A DNA stretch of 12,343 bases from Bacteroidota bacterium. GTDB lineage: Bacteria; Bacteroidota; Bacteroidia; Chitinophagales; Chitinophagaceae. The translations under genes and the position numbers were made by a program. The stretch spans positions 1 to 12,343 of the forward strand of contig JAEWWO010000323.1 of NCBI GenBank assembly GCA_023396345.1, given 5' to 3'. Below the pieces are notes generated by a model. That model was given only the letters and a program-made list of their open reading frames with translations. It was not told the origin of the DNA and ran no database searches. This document shows, piece by piece, positions 1 to 6,184 of this stretch (the stretch's first letter is position 1; the number at the start of each line of letters is the position of its first letter).

Positions 1-428
1 TCTCCAATCATTTCTACAGACTTGCTGATTTTCTTTTTCAGCGTACGCGTTTCTTTAGAGAGCGTATTTCTGTCAATGGCATTTCTAACAGTAATCAGTA
101 ATCTGTTGAGATCCGGTGGTTTAGAGATGTAATCATAAGCACCTTCTTTTACGGCATCTACAGCACTTTCAATGGTACCGTGCCCGCTGATAAGAATGAT
201 AGGTGTATCAGGATTTAATTCCGTAGCTTTTTTAAGGAATTCCATGCCATCCATTTTAGGCATTTTTATATCGCACAAAACAGCGGAATAGGTGTTTTGT
301 GAAAAAAGATTCCAGCCTTCTTCACCATCTGCAGCTTCCTGTACTTTATATTTTTCAAAAGACAATATCTCTGCAAGTGTCTTTCTTATAGCCTTCTCAT
401 CATCAATAATTAATATACTGTTACTCAT
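1..428 (-). CDS. NtrC-type sigma-54 response regulator, N-terminal receiver domain (partial)
   Basis: The reverse strand reads from an ATG at 428 down to the window edge, giving 142 codons with no stop. The product is a CheY-like receiver domain: acidic pocket D9/D10/E11, phospho-acceptor D53 in CDIKMPKMDG, switch residue S81 in LISGHGT, and conserved K103 in GAYDYISKPPDL. The segment after K103 (DLNRLLITVRNAIDRN) and the following linker ending EMIG are typical of NtrC-family regulators, where a sigma-54 AAA+ domain and a helix-turn-helix normally follow; those parts lie outside the window. It would act in the cytoplasm as the output half of a two-component system. The gene diverges from the YtxH-like gene at 606. 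The receiver assignment is firm; the sigma-54 class is inferred from the receiver subtype. Confidence 0.88.
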   Translation of the reverse strand, partial: MSNSILIIDDEKAIRKTLAEILSFEKYKVQEAADGEEGWNLFSQNTYSAVLCDIKMPKMDGMEFLKKATELNPDTPIILISGHGTIESAVDAVKEGAYDYISKPPDLNRLLITVRNAIDRNTLSKETRTLKKKISKSVEMIG

Positions 429-452
429 GTCGTCCGGTTAGAGATTAAGTTG

Positions 453-460
453 CGAAGGTA
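453..460 (-). promoter_or_regulatory. Possible Bacteroidota -7 box for the response regulator
   Basis: On the reverse strand this reads TACCTTCG, one base from the Bacteroidota -7 consensus TAnnTTTG, and lies about 24 nt before the ATG at 428. No clear TTTG-type -33 box is seen at the usual spacing, so this is a weak call. Confidence 0.3.
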
Positions 461-605
461 CACTCTTACCACTGTTTTTTAAAATTTAATTTATTGCTAA
501 ATAATTGTTTTTAAAATGTTATACGTTGTTGAAATATAGGTTTTTAGCATCATTATTGATATATTTAAAAATAAAGTAAATTATTCATTAAAAAACTATA
601 TAAAC

Positions 606-890
606 ATGAGTGCAAAACAAATTTTGATAGGAACAGTTGCAGGTATTGTAGCAGGAGCTGTGGCAGGTGTATTATTAGCTCCGCAGTCAGGCGAAGAAAC
701 CCGTCAGCAAATCTCTGATACATCGGACGATTTAAAAAGAAAACTTCGTAGTTGGACAAATAATTCTTTAGCAGAATTGGACGATTTAAAAAATGTTTTT
801 TCTGAAGAAATTGTAGGCTTAAAAGATGATGTACGTCACAGAGTACTTACATTAATTGACGAAACGAAATCAAGCTATAAAAGAATTTAA
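606..890 (+). CDS. YtxH-like small membrane protein
   Basis: A 94-residue protein. Residues 5-25 form one Gly/Ala-rich hydrophobic helix, followed directly by LLAPQSGEETRQQI. This 'membrane helix, then LLAPxSGxETR' layout is the hallmark of the YtxH family (general-stress and gas-vesicle-type small proteins). Residues 30-94 are charged, probably helical, and cytoplasmic. The biochemical role of the family is not established; members are often stress-induced. The gene stands alone, 177 bp from the divergent response regulator, and is closed by a strong terminator at 924-962. No Shine-Dalgarno sequence precedes the ATG, as usual for Bacteroidota. The start is well placed because the membrane helix begins within five residues of it. 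Confidence 0.8.
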   Translation: MSAKQILIGTVAGIVAGAVAGVLLAPQSGEETRQQISDTSDDLKRKLRSWTNNSLAELDDLKNVFSEEIVGLKDDVRHRVLTLIDETKSSYKRI

Positions 891-923
891 TGAAGCGATT
901 CTTAAAGTTTAGGTTTTAACTAT

Positions 924-962
924 ATCTGCCGCATCAATTATTTTGATGTGGCAGATTTTTTT
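924..962 (+). terminator. Intrinsic terminator after the YtxH-like gene
   Basis: A 14-bp stem (924-937 with 943-956, one G-T pair) with a 5-nt loop is followed by a seven-T run at 956-962. It lies 34 nt after the stop at 890. Confidence 0.88.
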
Positions 963-963
963 G

Positions 964-991
964 CAGGAACGCACCACGTGGCGCGTTCCTG
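964..991. repeat. GC-rich palindrome, REP-like copy 1
   Basis: A 28-bp inverted repeat centred at 977.5. Every base pairs except A973/C982, and the centre is CCACGTGG. The core CGCxCCACRTGGCGCGT is shared with a second palindrome at 10802-10833, while the outer arms differ but remain self-complementary. Both copies begin directly after the T-run of a terminator. It could form a hairpin in RNA or a cruciform in DNA. Possible identities are a REP-type interspersed repeat or a protein-binding site. Confidence 0.6.
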
Positions 992-1091
992 AACTGATTT
1001 AATGGACAGTGTCTCCACCATCCATTGCATTTACTTCGTTCCTGAAATAGTTGCTGCAAAATGAAAAAATAATTGATTATCTTGCAGGCGC

Positions 1092-1760
1092 ATGAGAAAG
1101 TTAGAAGACAGCTATTTGCACAAAGGATTAAGAAAGAAACTGGTAGAAACCCTGAAATCGCAGGGTATCAAAGATATGCATGTGCTGGAAGCAATTGGCA
1201 ACATTCCGCGGCATTACTTTCTGGATCCTGCTTTTGATAAAATTGCTTATGAAAACCGTCCGTTTCCGATAGGAGAGGGGCAAACCATTTCTCAGCCTTA
1301 TACTGTTGCTTATCAATCAGAACTGCTCAACGTAAAACCCGGAGAAAAAATTCTGGAAGTGGGTACAGGCAGCGGATATCAGGCGCTGGTGCTGGCGATT
1401 ATGGGTGCTAAAGTATATACAATTGAGCGGCAAAAAAAACTCTATGATGAGTTTGAAAAGAAGCGTAAAAAAGTACCTTTCTTCAACAACGAAAATATTT
1501 ATTATTATTTAGGAGATGGCTATCAGGGTCTGGCGGACGAAGCACCGTTCGATAAAATAATCATTACTGCCGCACCACCGTTTATACCTGAAAAACTGAT
1601 GGCTCAGTTAAAAGTTGGCGGTCAAATGGTAGTGCCGGTGCAGGATACAGAAGACAGGCAGGTGATGATGCGTGTAACTAAAAATGACGACGGTACCTGG
1701 GAAGAAGAACGCTTTGAACATTTCATTTTCGTACCTATGCTGATGAATATTCATCATTAA
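1092..1760 (+). CDS. pcm: Protein-L-isoaspartate O-methyltransferase
   Basis: A 222-residue cytoplasmic enzyme that transfers methyl from S-adenosylmethionine to L-isoaspartyl residues, starting repair of aged proteins. Family marks in order: IPRHYFLDPAF (38-48); the substrate loop GEGQTISQPYTVA (61-73), nearly invariant in Pcm; SAM motif I LEVGTGSGYQ (88-97); the acidic post-I strand VYTIER (108-113); and the AAPPFIPEKLMAQL segment followed by GGQMVVPV near the C-terminus. The length is normal for the family. It sits between the palindrome at 964-991 and the DUF3052-like/OmdA gene, 114 bp before that gene's ATG, so it need not be cotranscribed. No Shine-Dalgarno is seen. The short N-terminal leader MRKLEDSYLHKGLRKKLV fits other Bacteroidota homologues, supporting this start. 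Confidence 0.95.
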   Translation: MRKLEDSYLHKGLRKKLVETLKSQGIKDMHVLEAIGNIPRHYFLDPAFDKIAYENRPFPIGEGQTISQPYTVAYQSELLNVKPGEKILEVGTGSGYQALVLAIMGAKVYTIERQKKLYDEFEKKRKKVPFFNNENIYYYLGDGYQGLADEAPFDKIIITAAPPFIPEKLMAQLKVGGQMVVPVQDTEDRQVMMRVTKNDDGTWEEERFEHFIFVPMLMNIHH

Positions 1761-1828
1761 CAGCTTAAAAATTGTGAAAATTTACTAATGAGGAGTTGTT
1801 TTTATTAGAAAAATTCATTTATTTTCCG

Positions 1829-1836
1829 TACCTTTG
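1829..1836 (+). promoter_or_regulatory. Bacteroidota -7 promoter box for the DUF3052-like/OmdA gene
   Basis: TACCTTTG matches the Bacteroidota sigma-A -7 consensus TAnnTTTG exactly, 38 nt before the ATG at 1875. No good TTTG box lies at the expected 19-21 nt upstream, so the call rests on one half-site. It implies that this gene is transcribed separately from pcm. Confidence 0.5.
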
Positions 1837-1874
1837 CACTTTGAAATTGATTTGATAACTTTTAATTAGTGAGA

Positions 1875-2555
1875 ATGTCTACACAAAGTTTGTTGGAAAA
1901 ATTGCAAATCGGTAGTGAAAAGAATATTTTAATCCAAGGTCTTCCTTCTTCAGTAGAAAAGCACTTTTCTAAAATTAACTACTCTAAAAATTTAACGCCT
2001 TTACTTAAAATCAGAAAAATTGATTTTGCTTTAGTCTTTGCTTTAAGTAATAGTCAGTTGTGCAGAATTTTGCAGGATGTATTTCCCGCATTGAGTATTA
2101 ACGCTAAATTATGGATTGCTTATCCGAAGCCTGCAAGTAAGATAGCGAGTGATTTACACAAAGATTGTTCCTGGCAGATATTGAAAGATAATGCTTTTGA
2201 AATTTCTGAAGATATAGAAATGGATACCGTTTGGTCGGCTATGCACTTTACCAGAGTAAATAACGCTGATGCTACGGAAATAATGAAAGATGCCAAGAAA
2301 TCTTCTGATAATGTATATCAGTCTTCTAAAACAAATAAGTTTGAAAAGAAACTTTCAATAGTACCGGTTGAACTGTCTACCTTGTTTAATAAACAATTAA
2401 AAGCGAAGGAGTTTTTCTTCTCTTTATCGCCCAGTCATCAAAAACAATATGTAACCTGGATTACAGGTGCAAAGCGTGCAGATGTGCGTGAAAGAAGACT
2501 GGAAGCTACTGTTGAAAAACTTTTAGCCGGTAAAAAATCACCGTTAGAAAAATAA
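1875..2555 (+). CDS. Two-domain protein: DUF3052-like N-terminus, OmdA/YdeI-like C-terminus
   Basis: The ATG at 1875 is preferred over an in-frame GTG at 1869 that adds only two residues; it gives 226 residues. Residues 1-128 look like the DUF3052 fold: LLEKLQIGSEKNILIQGLP, then LWIAYPKPASKIASDL (79-94) and DTVWSAMHFTR (117-127), where the family pattern is a WP/YPK-x-AS motif and a final D-x-x-WS. Residues 129-158 are a polar linker. Residues 160-226 match the C-terminal OmdA domain (YdeI/OmpD-associated, 'bacteriocin protection'): F180-FSLSPSHQKQYVTWI followed by GAKRADVRERRLEATVEKLL. The molecular function of either part is not established. There is no signal peptide, so it is probably cytoplasmic. 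It has its own -7 box and terminator, so it is probably monocistronic. Confidence 0.78.
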   Translation: MSTQSLLEKLQIGSEKNILIQGLPSSVEKHFSKINYSKNLTPLLKIRKIDFALVFALSNSQLCRILQDVFPALSINAKLWIAYPKPASKIASDLHKDCSWQILKDNAFEISEDIEMDTVWSAMHFTRVNNADATEIMKDAKKSSDNVYQSSKTNKFEKKLSIVPVELSTLFNKQLKAKEFFFSLSPSHQKQYVTWITGAKRADVRERRLEATVEKLLAGKKSPLEK

Positions 2556-2573
2556 TATTATTCATAAATTGGT

Positions 2574-2605
2574 AAAAAAGACTGCCAAATGGTAGTCTTT
2601 TTTTT
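2574..2605 (+). terminator. Intrinsic terminator after the DUF3052-like/OmdA gene
   Basis: A GACTGCC/GGTAGTC stem with one G-T pair is extended by A-T pairs (2574-2579 with 2598-2603), has a 4-nt loop, and ends in an eight-T run at 2598-2605. It starts 19 nt after the stop. Confidence 0.88.
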
Positions 2606-2632
2606 GTTTTTTGAACAAAACCATTATCTTTA
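2603..2632 (+). promoter_or_regulatory. Candidate apaG promoter
   Basis: A -33 box TTTG (2603-2606) and a -7 box TATCTTTA (2625-2632) are separated by 18 nt, close to the Bacteroidota arrangement. The -33 box overlaps the T-run of the preceding terminator. Transcription would start near 2638, about 15 nt before the ATG at 2653. Confidence 0.5.
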
Positions 2633-2652
2633 TTCCGAAAAAATCGATTCTA

Positions 2653-3039
2653 ATGTCAACTTTAACTACCAAAGGCATACAAATAACTGTAGAAACTTTC
2701 TACCAGAGAGAGTACAGTAATCCGCTGCTGAATGAGTATATGTTTGCATACAGAATCACCATTACCAACTACAACAGTTTTCCTATCAAATTAATCTCAC
2801 GTAAGTGGTTTATCAGCGACAGCAATGGTACAAAAGAAAAAGTAGAAGGCGAAGGTGTGATAGGACAACAGCCGGTTATTCTTCCCGACGATAGTTTTCA
2901 GTATGTAAGCGGTTGCAACCTCAGAACTGATATTGGTAAAATGCACGGTTTATACAAAGTAGAAAACCAGTTTACCTTTGAATCTTTTGAAGTGGCGATA
3001 CCACAGTTTGTAATGATATCGCCCGATAAATTAAATTAA
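2653..3039 (+). CDS. apaG: ApaG-family protein
   Basis: The frame could open at a TTG at 2611, but the first 14 codons would cover the promoter -7 box. The ATG at 2653 gives 128 residues, the normal ApaG length, beginning MSTLTTKGIQITVETFY. ApaG is a small fibronectin-III-like beta-sandwich protein, linked genetically in enterobacteria to Co2+ resistance and Mg2+ efflux; its biochemical role is unclear. Family marks are YRITITNYNSFPIKLISRKW, then WFISDSNG, and the glycine-rich signature GEGVIGQQPVILP with a following SFQYVSGC. The usual 'PG' after the signature is 'PD' here. No signal peptide is seen, so it is cytoplasmic. Its stop lies 3 bp from the stop of the convergent MBL-fold gene, leaving no room for a terminator between them. 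Confidence 0.9.
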   Translation: MSTLTTKGIQITVETFYQREYSNPLLNEYMFAYRITITNYNSFPIKLISRKWFISDSNGTKEKVEGEGVIGQQPVILPDDSFQYVSGCNLRTDIGKMHGLYKVENQFTFESFEVAIPQFVMISPDKLN

Positions 3040-3042
3040 ATT

Positions 3043-4446
3043 TTAGTTCAGATGTATTCTTTCGTGCTGTTCAGGAATTACCACATCTCTGAATCCCTTT
3101 TTCATTAGTTTATCTCTGAAATGTTCCTGCACATCGTATTCTCCGTGCACGAGAAATAATTGTTTTACTAAAGAAGGATCCTGACAGGCAAGGTACTGGC
3201 ACATATCGTCGTAATCACCATGAGCACTCATGCTGCGCATAATGCCCACTTCGGCAACTACCTCAAAATCTTCTCTGAAAATACGTACTTCCTTAGCGCC
3301 GTTCATCAGTTTGCCACCTAAAGAATTCGGCTCGCAGTAACCAACAATTAATATGGTATTTTTATCTGAAAGAATATTGTTCATAATATGATGTTTCACT
3401 CTTCCCGCATCTGCCATTCCGCTGGCAGAGATAATAATCATCGGTCTTTCGTCTTTATTTAAAGCTTTACTTTCCTCTACGTTTTCAGTAAATTTTAATC
3501 CTTTAAAATCGAAAGGATCATTATCTATCTGCAATAATTTTCTTAAACGGTTATTGAAGTTTTCCGGATGACCTTTCACTACTTGCGTAGCTTCGTAACT
3601 TAAAGGACTGTCTACAAACACAGGGACATCGGGCAATAAATTTTCAATGCTCAGTTGATTCAGGAAATAAAGCAATTCCTGCGTACGTCCCACACTAAAA
3701 GCGGGAATAATCAATTTACCTTTTTTCTCTACACATGTTTTGTTAACCCAGTGAAGTAAAGTTTCAGCCGTGTCAAAAACGCCCTCATGTCGACTGTCGC
3801 CATAAGTACTTTCCATAATGATATAATCAGCCTGAGGAAATATTTCCGGAGACCTGAGAATGGCATCTTTATATCTGCCGATGTCTCCGCTGAAAGTAAT
3901 GCGTTCTTCTTTTCCGTTTTCCTGGATAGTCAAGTGCACACTTGCTGAGCCTATGATGTGTCCTGCATCTGTGAACATTACTTTTACATCATCATTCACA
4001 GAGAACCATTCGTTATAAGCTTTTTCTTCAAAAAGCGGAAATGCTTTCTTAGCATCTTCGGTTGTGTACAAGGGATCGTACGGTTCCAGTCCGTCTTTAG
4101 CTCTGCGTTTGTTGATAAATGCCGTATCACTTTCCTGAATGCCGGCAGAATCTTCCAGTAATATTTTGCCTAAATCAACCGTGGCACTGGTACAGTAAAT
4201 TGTACCGGTAAAACCTTCGCCCACTAATTTAGGGATAAGGCCTGAGTGATCGATGTGTGCGTGAGATAATATTAAAACATCAACCTGCGCCGGATCGAAA
4301 CCGAAATGTTCGTTCAGAGGAAAAGTATCTTTTCCCATACCTTGAAACAAACCGCAATCCAGTAAAATTTTATAGCCGCTTTTTAGAGTTATTAAGTGCT
4401 TGGAGCCTGTAACTGTTCTTGCTGCTCCGTGAAAAGTAATATGCAT
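3043..4446 (-). CDS. Beta-CASP metallo-beta-lactamase-fold hydrolase (RNA-specificity-domain type)
   Basis: A 467-residue protein of the MBL/beta-CASP superfamily, zinc enzymes that include CPSF-73-like and bacterial RNases. MBL metal motifs: HAHIDHSG (62-69), DAGHIIGSA (160-168), SGDIGR (186-191). The beta-CASP part begins near MESTYGDSRH (211-220) and holds PAFSVGRTQE (248-257), VDSPLS (279-283) and motif C ISASGMADAGR (339-349). The C-terminal 'RNA-specificity' segment has SMSAHGD (405-411) and LVHGE (432-436). It lacks the KH domains of archaeal CPSF-like proteins, and the length is normal for the bacterial YsgG/YtvA-like single-unit group annotated 'MBL fold metallo-hydrolase'. RNA hydrolysis is inferred from the family; the actual substrate is unknown. 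The promoter is probably at 4481-4488, inside an inverted repeat. Confidence 0.93.
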   Translation of the reverse strand: MHITFHGAARTVTGSKHLITLKSGYKILLDCGLFQGMGKDTFPLNEHFGFDPAQVDVLILSHAHIDHSGLIPKLVGEGFTGTIYCTSATVDLGKILLEDSAGIQESDTAFINKRRAKDGLEPYDPLYTTEDAKKAFPLFEEKAYNEWFSVNDDVKVMFTDAGHIIGSASVHLTIQENGKEERITFSGDIGRYKDAILRSPEIFPQADYIIMESTYGDSRHEGVFDTAETLLHWVNKTCVEKKGKLIIPAFSVGRTQELLYFLNQLSIENLLPDVPVFVDSPLSYEATQVVKGHPENFNNRLRKLLQIDNDPFDFKGLKFTENVEESKALNKDERPMIIISASGMADAGRVKHHIMNNILSDKNTILIVGYCEPNSLGGKLMNGAKEVRIFREDFEVVAEVGIMRSMSAHGDYDDMCQYLACQDPSLVKQLFLVHGEYDVQEHFRDKLMKKGFRDVVIPEQHERIHLN

Positions 4447-4470
4447 TGAATATGTGTTGTTTTAGAAAAA

Positions 4471-4499
4471 AATTAATTCTTAAAGGTATTGAATTAATT
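4471..4499 (-). promoter_or_regulatory. Inverted repeat bracketing the -7 box of the MBL-fold gene
   Basis: Perfect 9-bp arms AATTAATTC (4471-4479) and GAATTAATT (4491-4499) are separated by 11 bp. On the reverse strand the spacer holds TACCTTTA (4488-4481), a near-consensus -7 box 35 nt before the ATG at 4446. A TTTG lies upstream (4506-4503), but its 14-nt spacing is short for a -33 box. The layout suits an operator whose bound protein would cover the promoter, but AT-rich arms can arise by chance. Confidence 0.4.
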
Positions 4500-4556
4500 A
4501 TTCAAATACTTATAAAATACCTGTAATTTTTTCTGAAACGGATACACAGTTATTTC

Positions 4557-5201
4557 TTAACTTAAATGCTCTGCCAGCAGTTTATTGATTTCATCTGAAC
4601 GGTTAAAGACCATCAGGTGACTTCCTTTTTTTACGGGAATTGTTCTCTTGTGTTTGTGATAGGTGAGAAGCTTATCTGCCGTACCGTGTATATGAACAAA
4701 GTTTTCAGGCTCCAGATCATTGTCCCAGGAAATGATTTCTCTTATAGCCCATACACTAAATTCTTTAGGCGTTTTCTTACGCATAACGGCTACCTTATTC
4801 ACTTCTTCGGGATTTTGTGCGCCAAGTATTTTGGCAAGTATATAGTTCTTTTCTTTGTTGATAACAAACGGAACCATTTTATGCATCTTTAAATCTCCTG
4901 CCAGTCTTATCCAGCGGGGAAGTTCTTTTCTGGTAGCAGCACTTGAAATCAATATTGTTTTTTTAGGATGGATAAATTTGTTCATTTCCGTGGCAACCAT
5001 TCCACCCATAGATAAGCCTACCAGAATAAATTCTTCTGAAGTATCAATTCTTTTACTCATTCTTTCTGCATAAGCTCTCATGGTTTCATTTTCAAGAGGT
5101 GCTACCCAGTTCAGGTGTATAGCGTTGTAGCCTTCGGGTAGTTTTATTCTGTCGAAGGCAGTTTCATCTGCTCCCAATCCTGAAATAAAATATACGTTCA
5201 T
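4557..5201 (-). CDS. Alpha/beta hydrolase
   Basis: The frame is open further upstream to 5282, but that part overlaps the next gene. The ATG at 5201 gives 214 residues starting MNVYFISGLGADETAF, which is the normal first beta strand and oxyanion region of an alpha/beta hydrolase. The nucleophile elbow is GLSMGG with S64 (62-67), the acid is probably D176 in HGTAD, and the catalytic histidine is H195 in KKGSHLMVF. The whole triad is therefore present in the right order. There is no signal peptide or lipobox, so it is probably a cytoplasmic esterase-like enzyme with unknown substrate. The start lies 17 bp after the stop of the upstream membrane-protein gene on the same strand, suggesting an operon. 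A 110-bp gap separates it from the MBL-fold gene downstream, which seems to have its own promoter. Confidence 0.87.
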   Translation of the reverse strand: MNVYFISGLGADETAFDRIKLPEGYNAIHLNWVAPLENETMRAYAERMSKRIDTSEEFILVGLSMGGMVATEMNKFIHPKKTILISSAATRKELPRWIRLAGDLKMHKMVPFVINKEKNYILAKILGAQNPEEVNKVAVMRKKTPKEFSVWAIREIISWDNDLEPENFVHIHGTADKLLTYHKHKRTIPVKKGSHLMVFNRSDEINKLLAEHLS

Positions 5202-5218
5202 ACAAGCATTATTTTTGT

Positions 5219-5497
5219 TTACAAAAACAAGAAGGCTACGAACTGAAAGAGAAGGAAAAACAAGCAAACAGTCCATATCCATTTAGGTACAGGCAATTTT
5301 TCGCCCGGTTTTTTTACTAAAATAAGACTTAAAATTAAACTCAGATTTAATATGGGCGAAATAAACCATCCTCCCAGCAAAGGCACAAATTCCATACCTG
5401 AATTGTTGGCAATAGCTTTGGTACGCAGTAAAAAATCTACAATGTAGACTGCATTAAAAATAAGTGCCAGCTTTGATAAGAACGAAACCTTCTTCAT
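5219..5497 (-). CDS. Small three-helix membrane protein, function unknown
   Basis: A 92-residue hydrophobic protein with about three membrane segments: residues 9-24, about 38-60 (PLLGGWFISPILNLSLILSL), and 72-92, which run to the very C-terminus. Short basic stretches (MKK at the N-terminus, KKPGEKLPVPK at 62-72) lie between helices and fit cytoplasmic loops. I do not recognise a family. It is probably the first gene of a two-gene operon with the alpha/beta hydrolase, 17 bp away. The start at 5497 (MKKVSFLSKLALIF) is natural. It is likely real because the residue composition is coherent and membrane-protein-like and it fits tightly into the gap, but there is no homology support here. Confidence 0.65.
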   Translation of the reverse strand: MKKVSFLSKLALIFNAVYIVDFLLRTKAIANNSGMEFVPLLGGWFISPILNLSLILSLILVKKPGEKLPVPKWIWTVCLFFLLFQFVAFLFL

Positions 5498-5581
5498 AAT
5501 ATTTTATACAATGATAGCGCACGAAGTTAATTAGATTTTAAATAATCAGAGTTCGGGTTAAGGGAAGTTTAAAAATAGTTG

Positions 5582-5620
5582 ACCGTCATTAACTTTACTC
5601 AGGTTAAGTGACGGTTTTTT
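5582..5620 (+). terminator. Hairpin with T-run beside the IS982 remnant
   Basis: A 12-bp stem (5582-5593 with 5603-5615, one bulged G at 5608) and a 9-nt loop are followed by T5615-T5620. The T-run points to plus-strand termination, yet no plus-strand gene lies just upstream. It may be what is left of an earlier gene, or of the junction where the transposase remnant was cut. Read on the minus strand it is a weaker terminator. Confidence 0.6.
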
Positions 5621-5927
5621 GGGAAGCATACACTGTCCACAAAGGAAATACCGGTACAAGCTCCGAAAGCGCAGCTTTTTGAAAACTTCGTGAGTGCTAT
5701 CAGGTTGGACTGCATGAGTTCCGTGAAGCGGTTGTAGGAAACAGTTTGAGGAAATTCATGCTGCATATGTTTCTGCACATAATATATATAGAAGTGCTTA
5801 AAGGTTCTAAAATCACTCAGGTGGAAAAGAATCATGATGGTGATAACCTCAGCGTTGCTCATCTTAGGTTTCTTTTTGGGAGGGTTGCCCAGAAGAAATG
5901 GTTGAGTAAATTTTCAAATTCAAGAAC
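5599..5927 (-). pseudogene. IS982-family transposase remnant, frameshifted and truncated
   Basis: The reverse strand from 5862 reads MSNAEVITIMILFHLS, then NFKHFY-like FKHFYIYYVQKHM, FPQTVSYNRFTELMQ and CTGISFVDS. These are successive marks of the N-terminal half of IS982-family transposases, ending at the first catalytic Asp of the DDE domain. Similarity stops at about 5632; the frame then runs into unrelated sequence (CFPKNRHLT) and a stop at 5599, so the rest of the catalytic domain is missing. Upstream, GNPPKKKPK precedes MSNAEV in frame, and a further in-family segment EFENLLN (5921-5901) lies in another frame; two leftover bases at 5899-5900 mark a one-base deletion. No terminal inverted repeats were found. 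The copy cannot move. Confidence 0.75.
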
Positions 5928-5940
5928 TTAAATATACAAC

Positions 5941-6184
5941 TATTTCCTTTTTTATTCAAAATTTTTCTAAAAAATATTAATCGAACTAAGGGTAAATAGT
6001 TTTTTTAGTGAACTACAATTTACACTTTGGCAAATAATTAACAGTTTGGTAATTTATCTTTTAAAATTATATAAAATATTGTCTGTAATTTTATTAAAAC
6101 AATAAAAAGCAATTGTTTATTATTTTTTGAATGTTTGTTCCGTTTCAAATTTTCTCTATTACACAATTTTAAAATATATCTCGT
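5941..6184. other. AT-rich gene-free DNA upstream of the exported-protein/hydrolase unit
   Basis: Very AT-rich, with no open frame of note. It presumably holds the promoter for the genes at 6185 and 6793. A TATCTTTT at 6055-6062 resembles a -7 box and a TTTG at 6026-6029 could be a -33 box, but the 25-nt spacing is too long, so I do not call a promoter. Confidence 0.5.

Noticed and set aside
1003..1012. TGGACAGTGT shared with the IS982 remnant junction (5630-5639, reverse strand)
   Set aside because: Only ten bases match, with no similarity on either side, so a second IS scar at 1003 cannot be supported.
2611..2652. N-terminal extension of ApaG from a TTG codon
   Set aside because: It adds 14 non-family residues and would cover the likely -7 promoter box; the ATG at 2653 gives the usual ApaG length.
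5202..5282. Upstream extension of the alpha/beta hydrolase
   Set aside because: It overlaps the end of the small membrane-protein gene, and the family fold begins at MNVYFISGLG (5201).
5746..5931. Plus-strand frame of 61 codons
   Set aside because: It is the antisense shadow of the IS982-family remnant, whose family motifs are on the minus strand.
6026..6062. TTTG ... TATCTTTT as promoter of the exported-protein gene
   Set aside because: The 25-nt spacing is outside the usual range and the leader would be over 110 nt; such words are frequent by chance in this AT-rich DNA.
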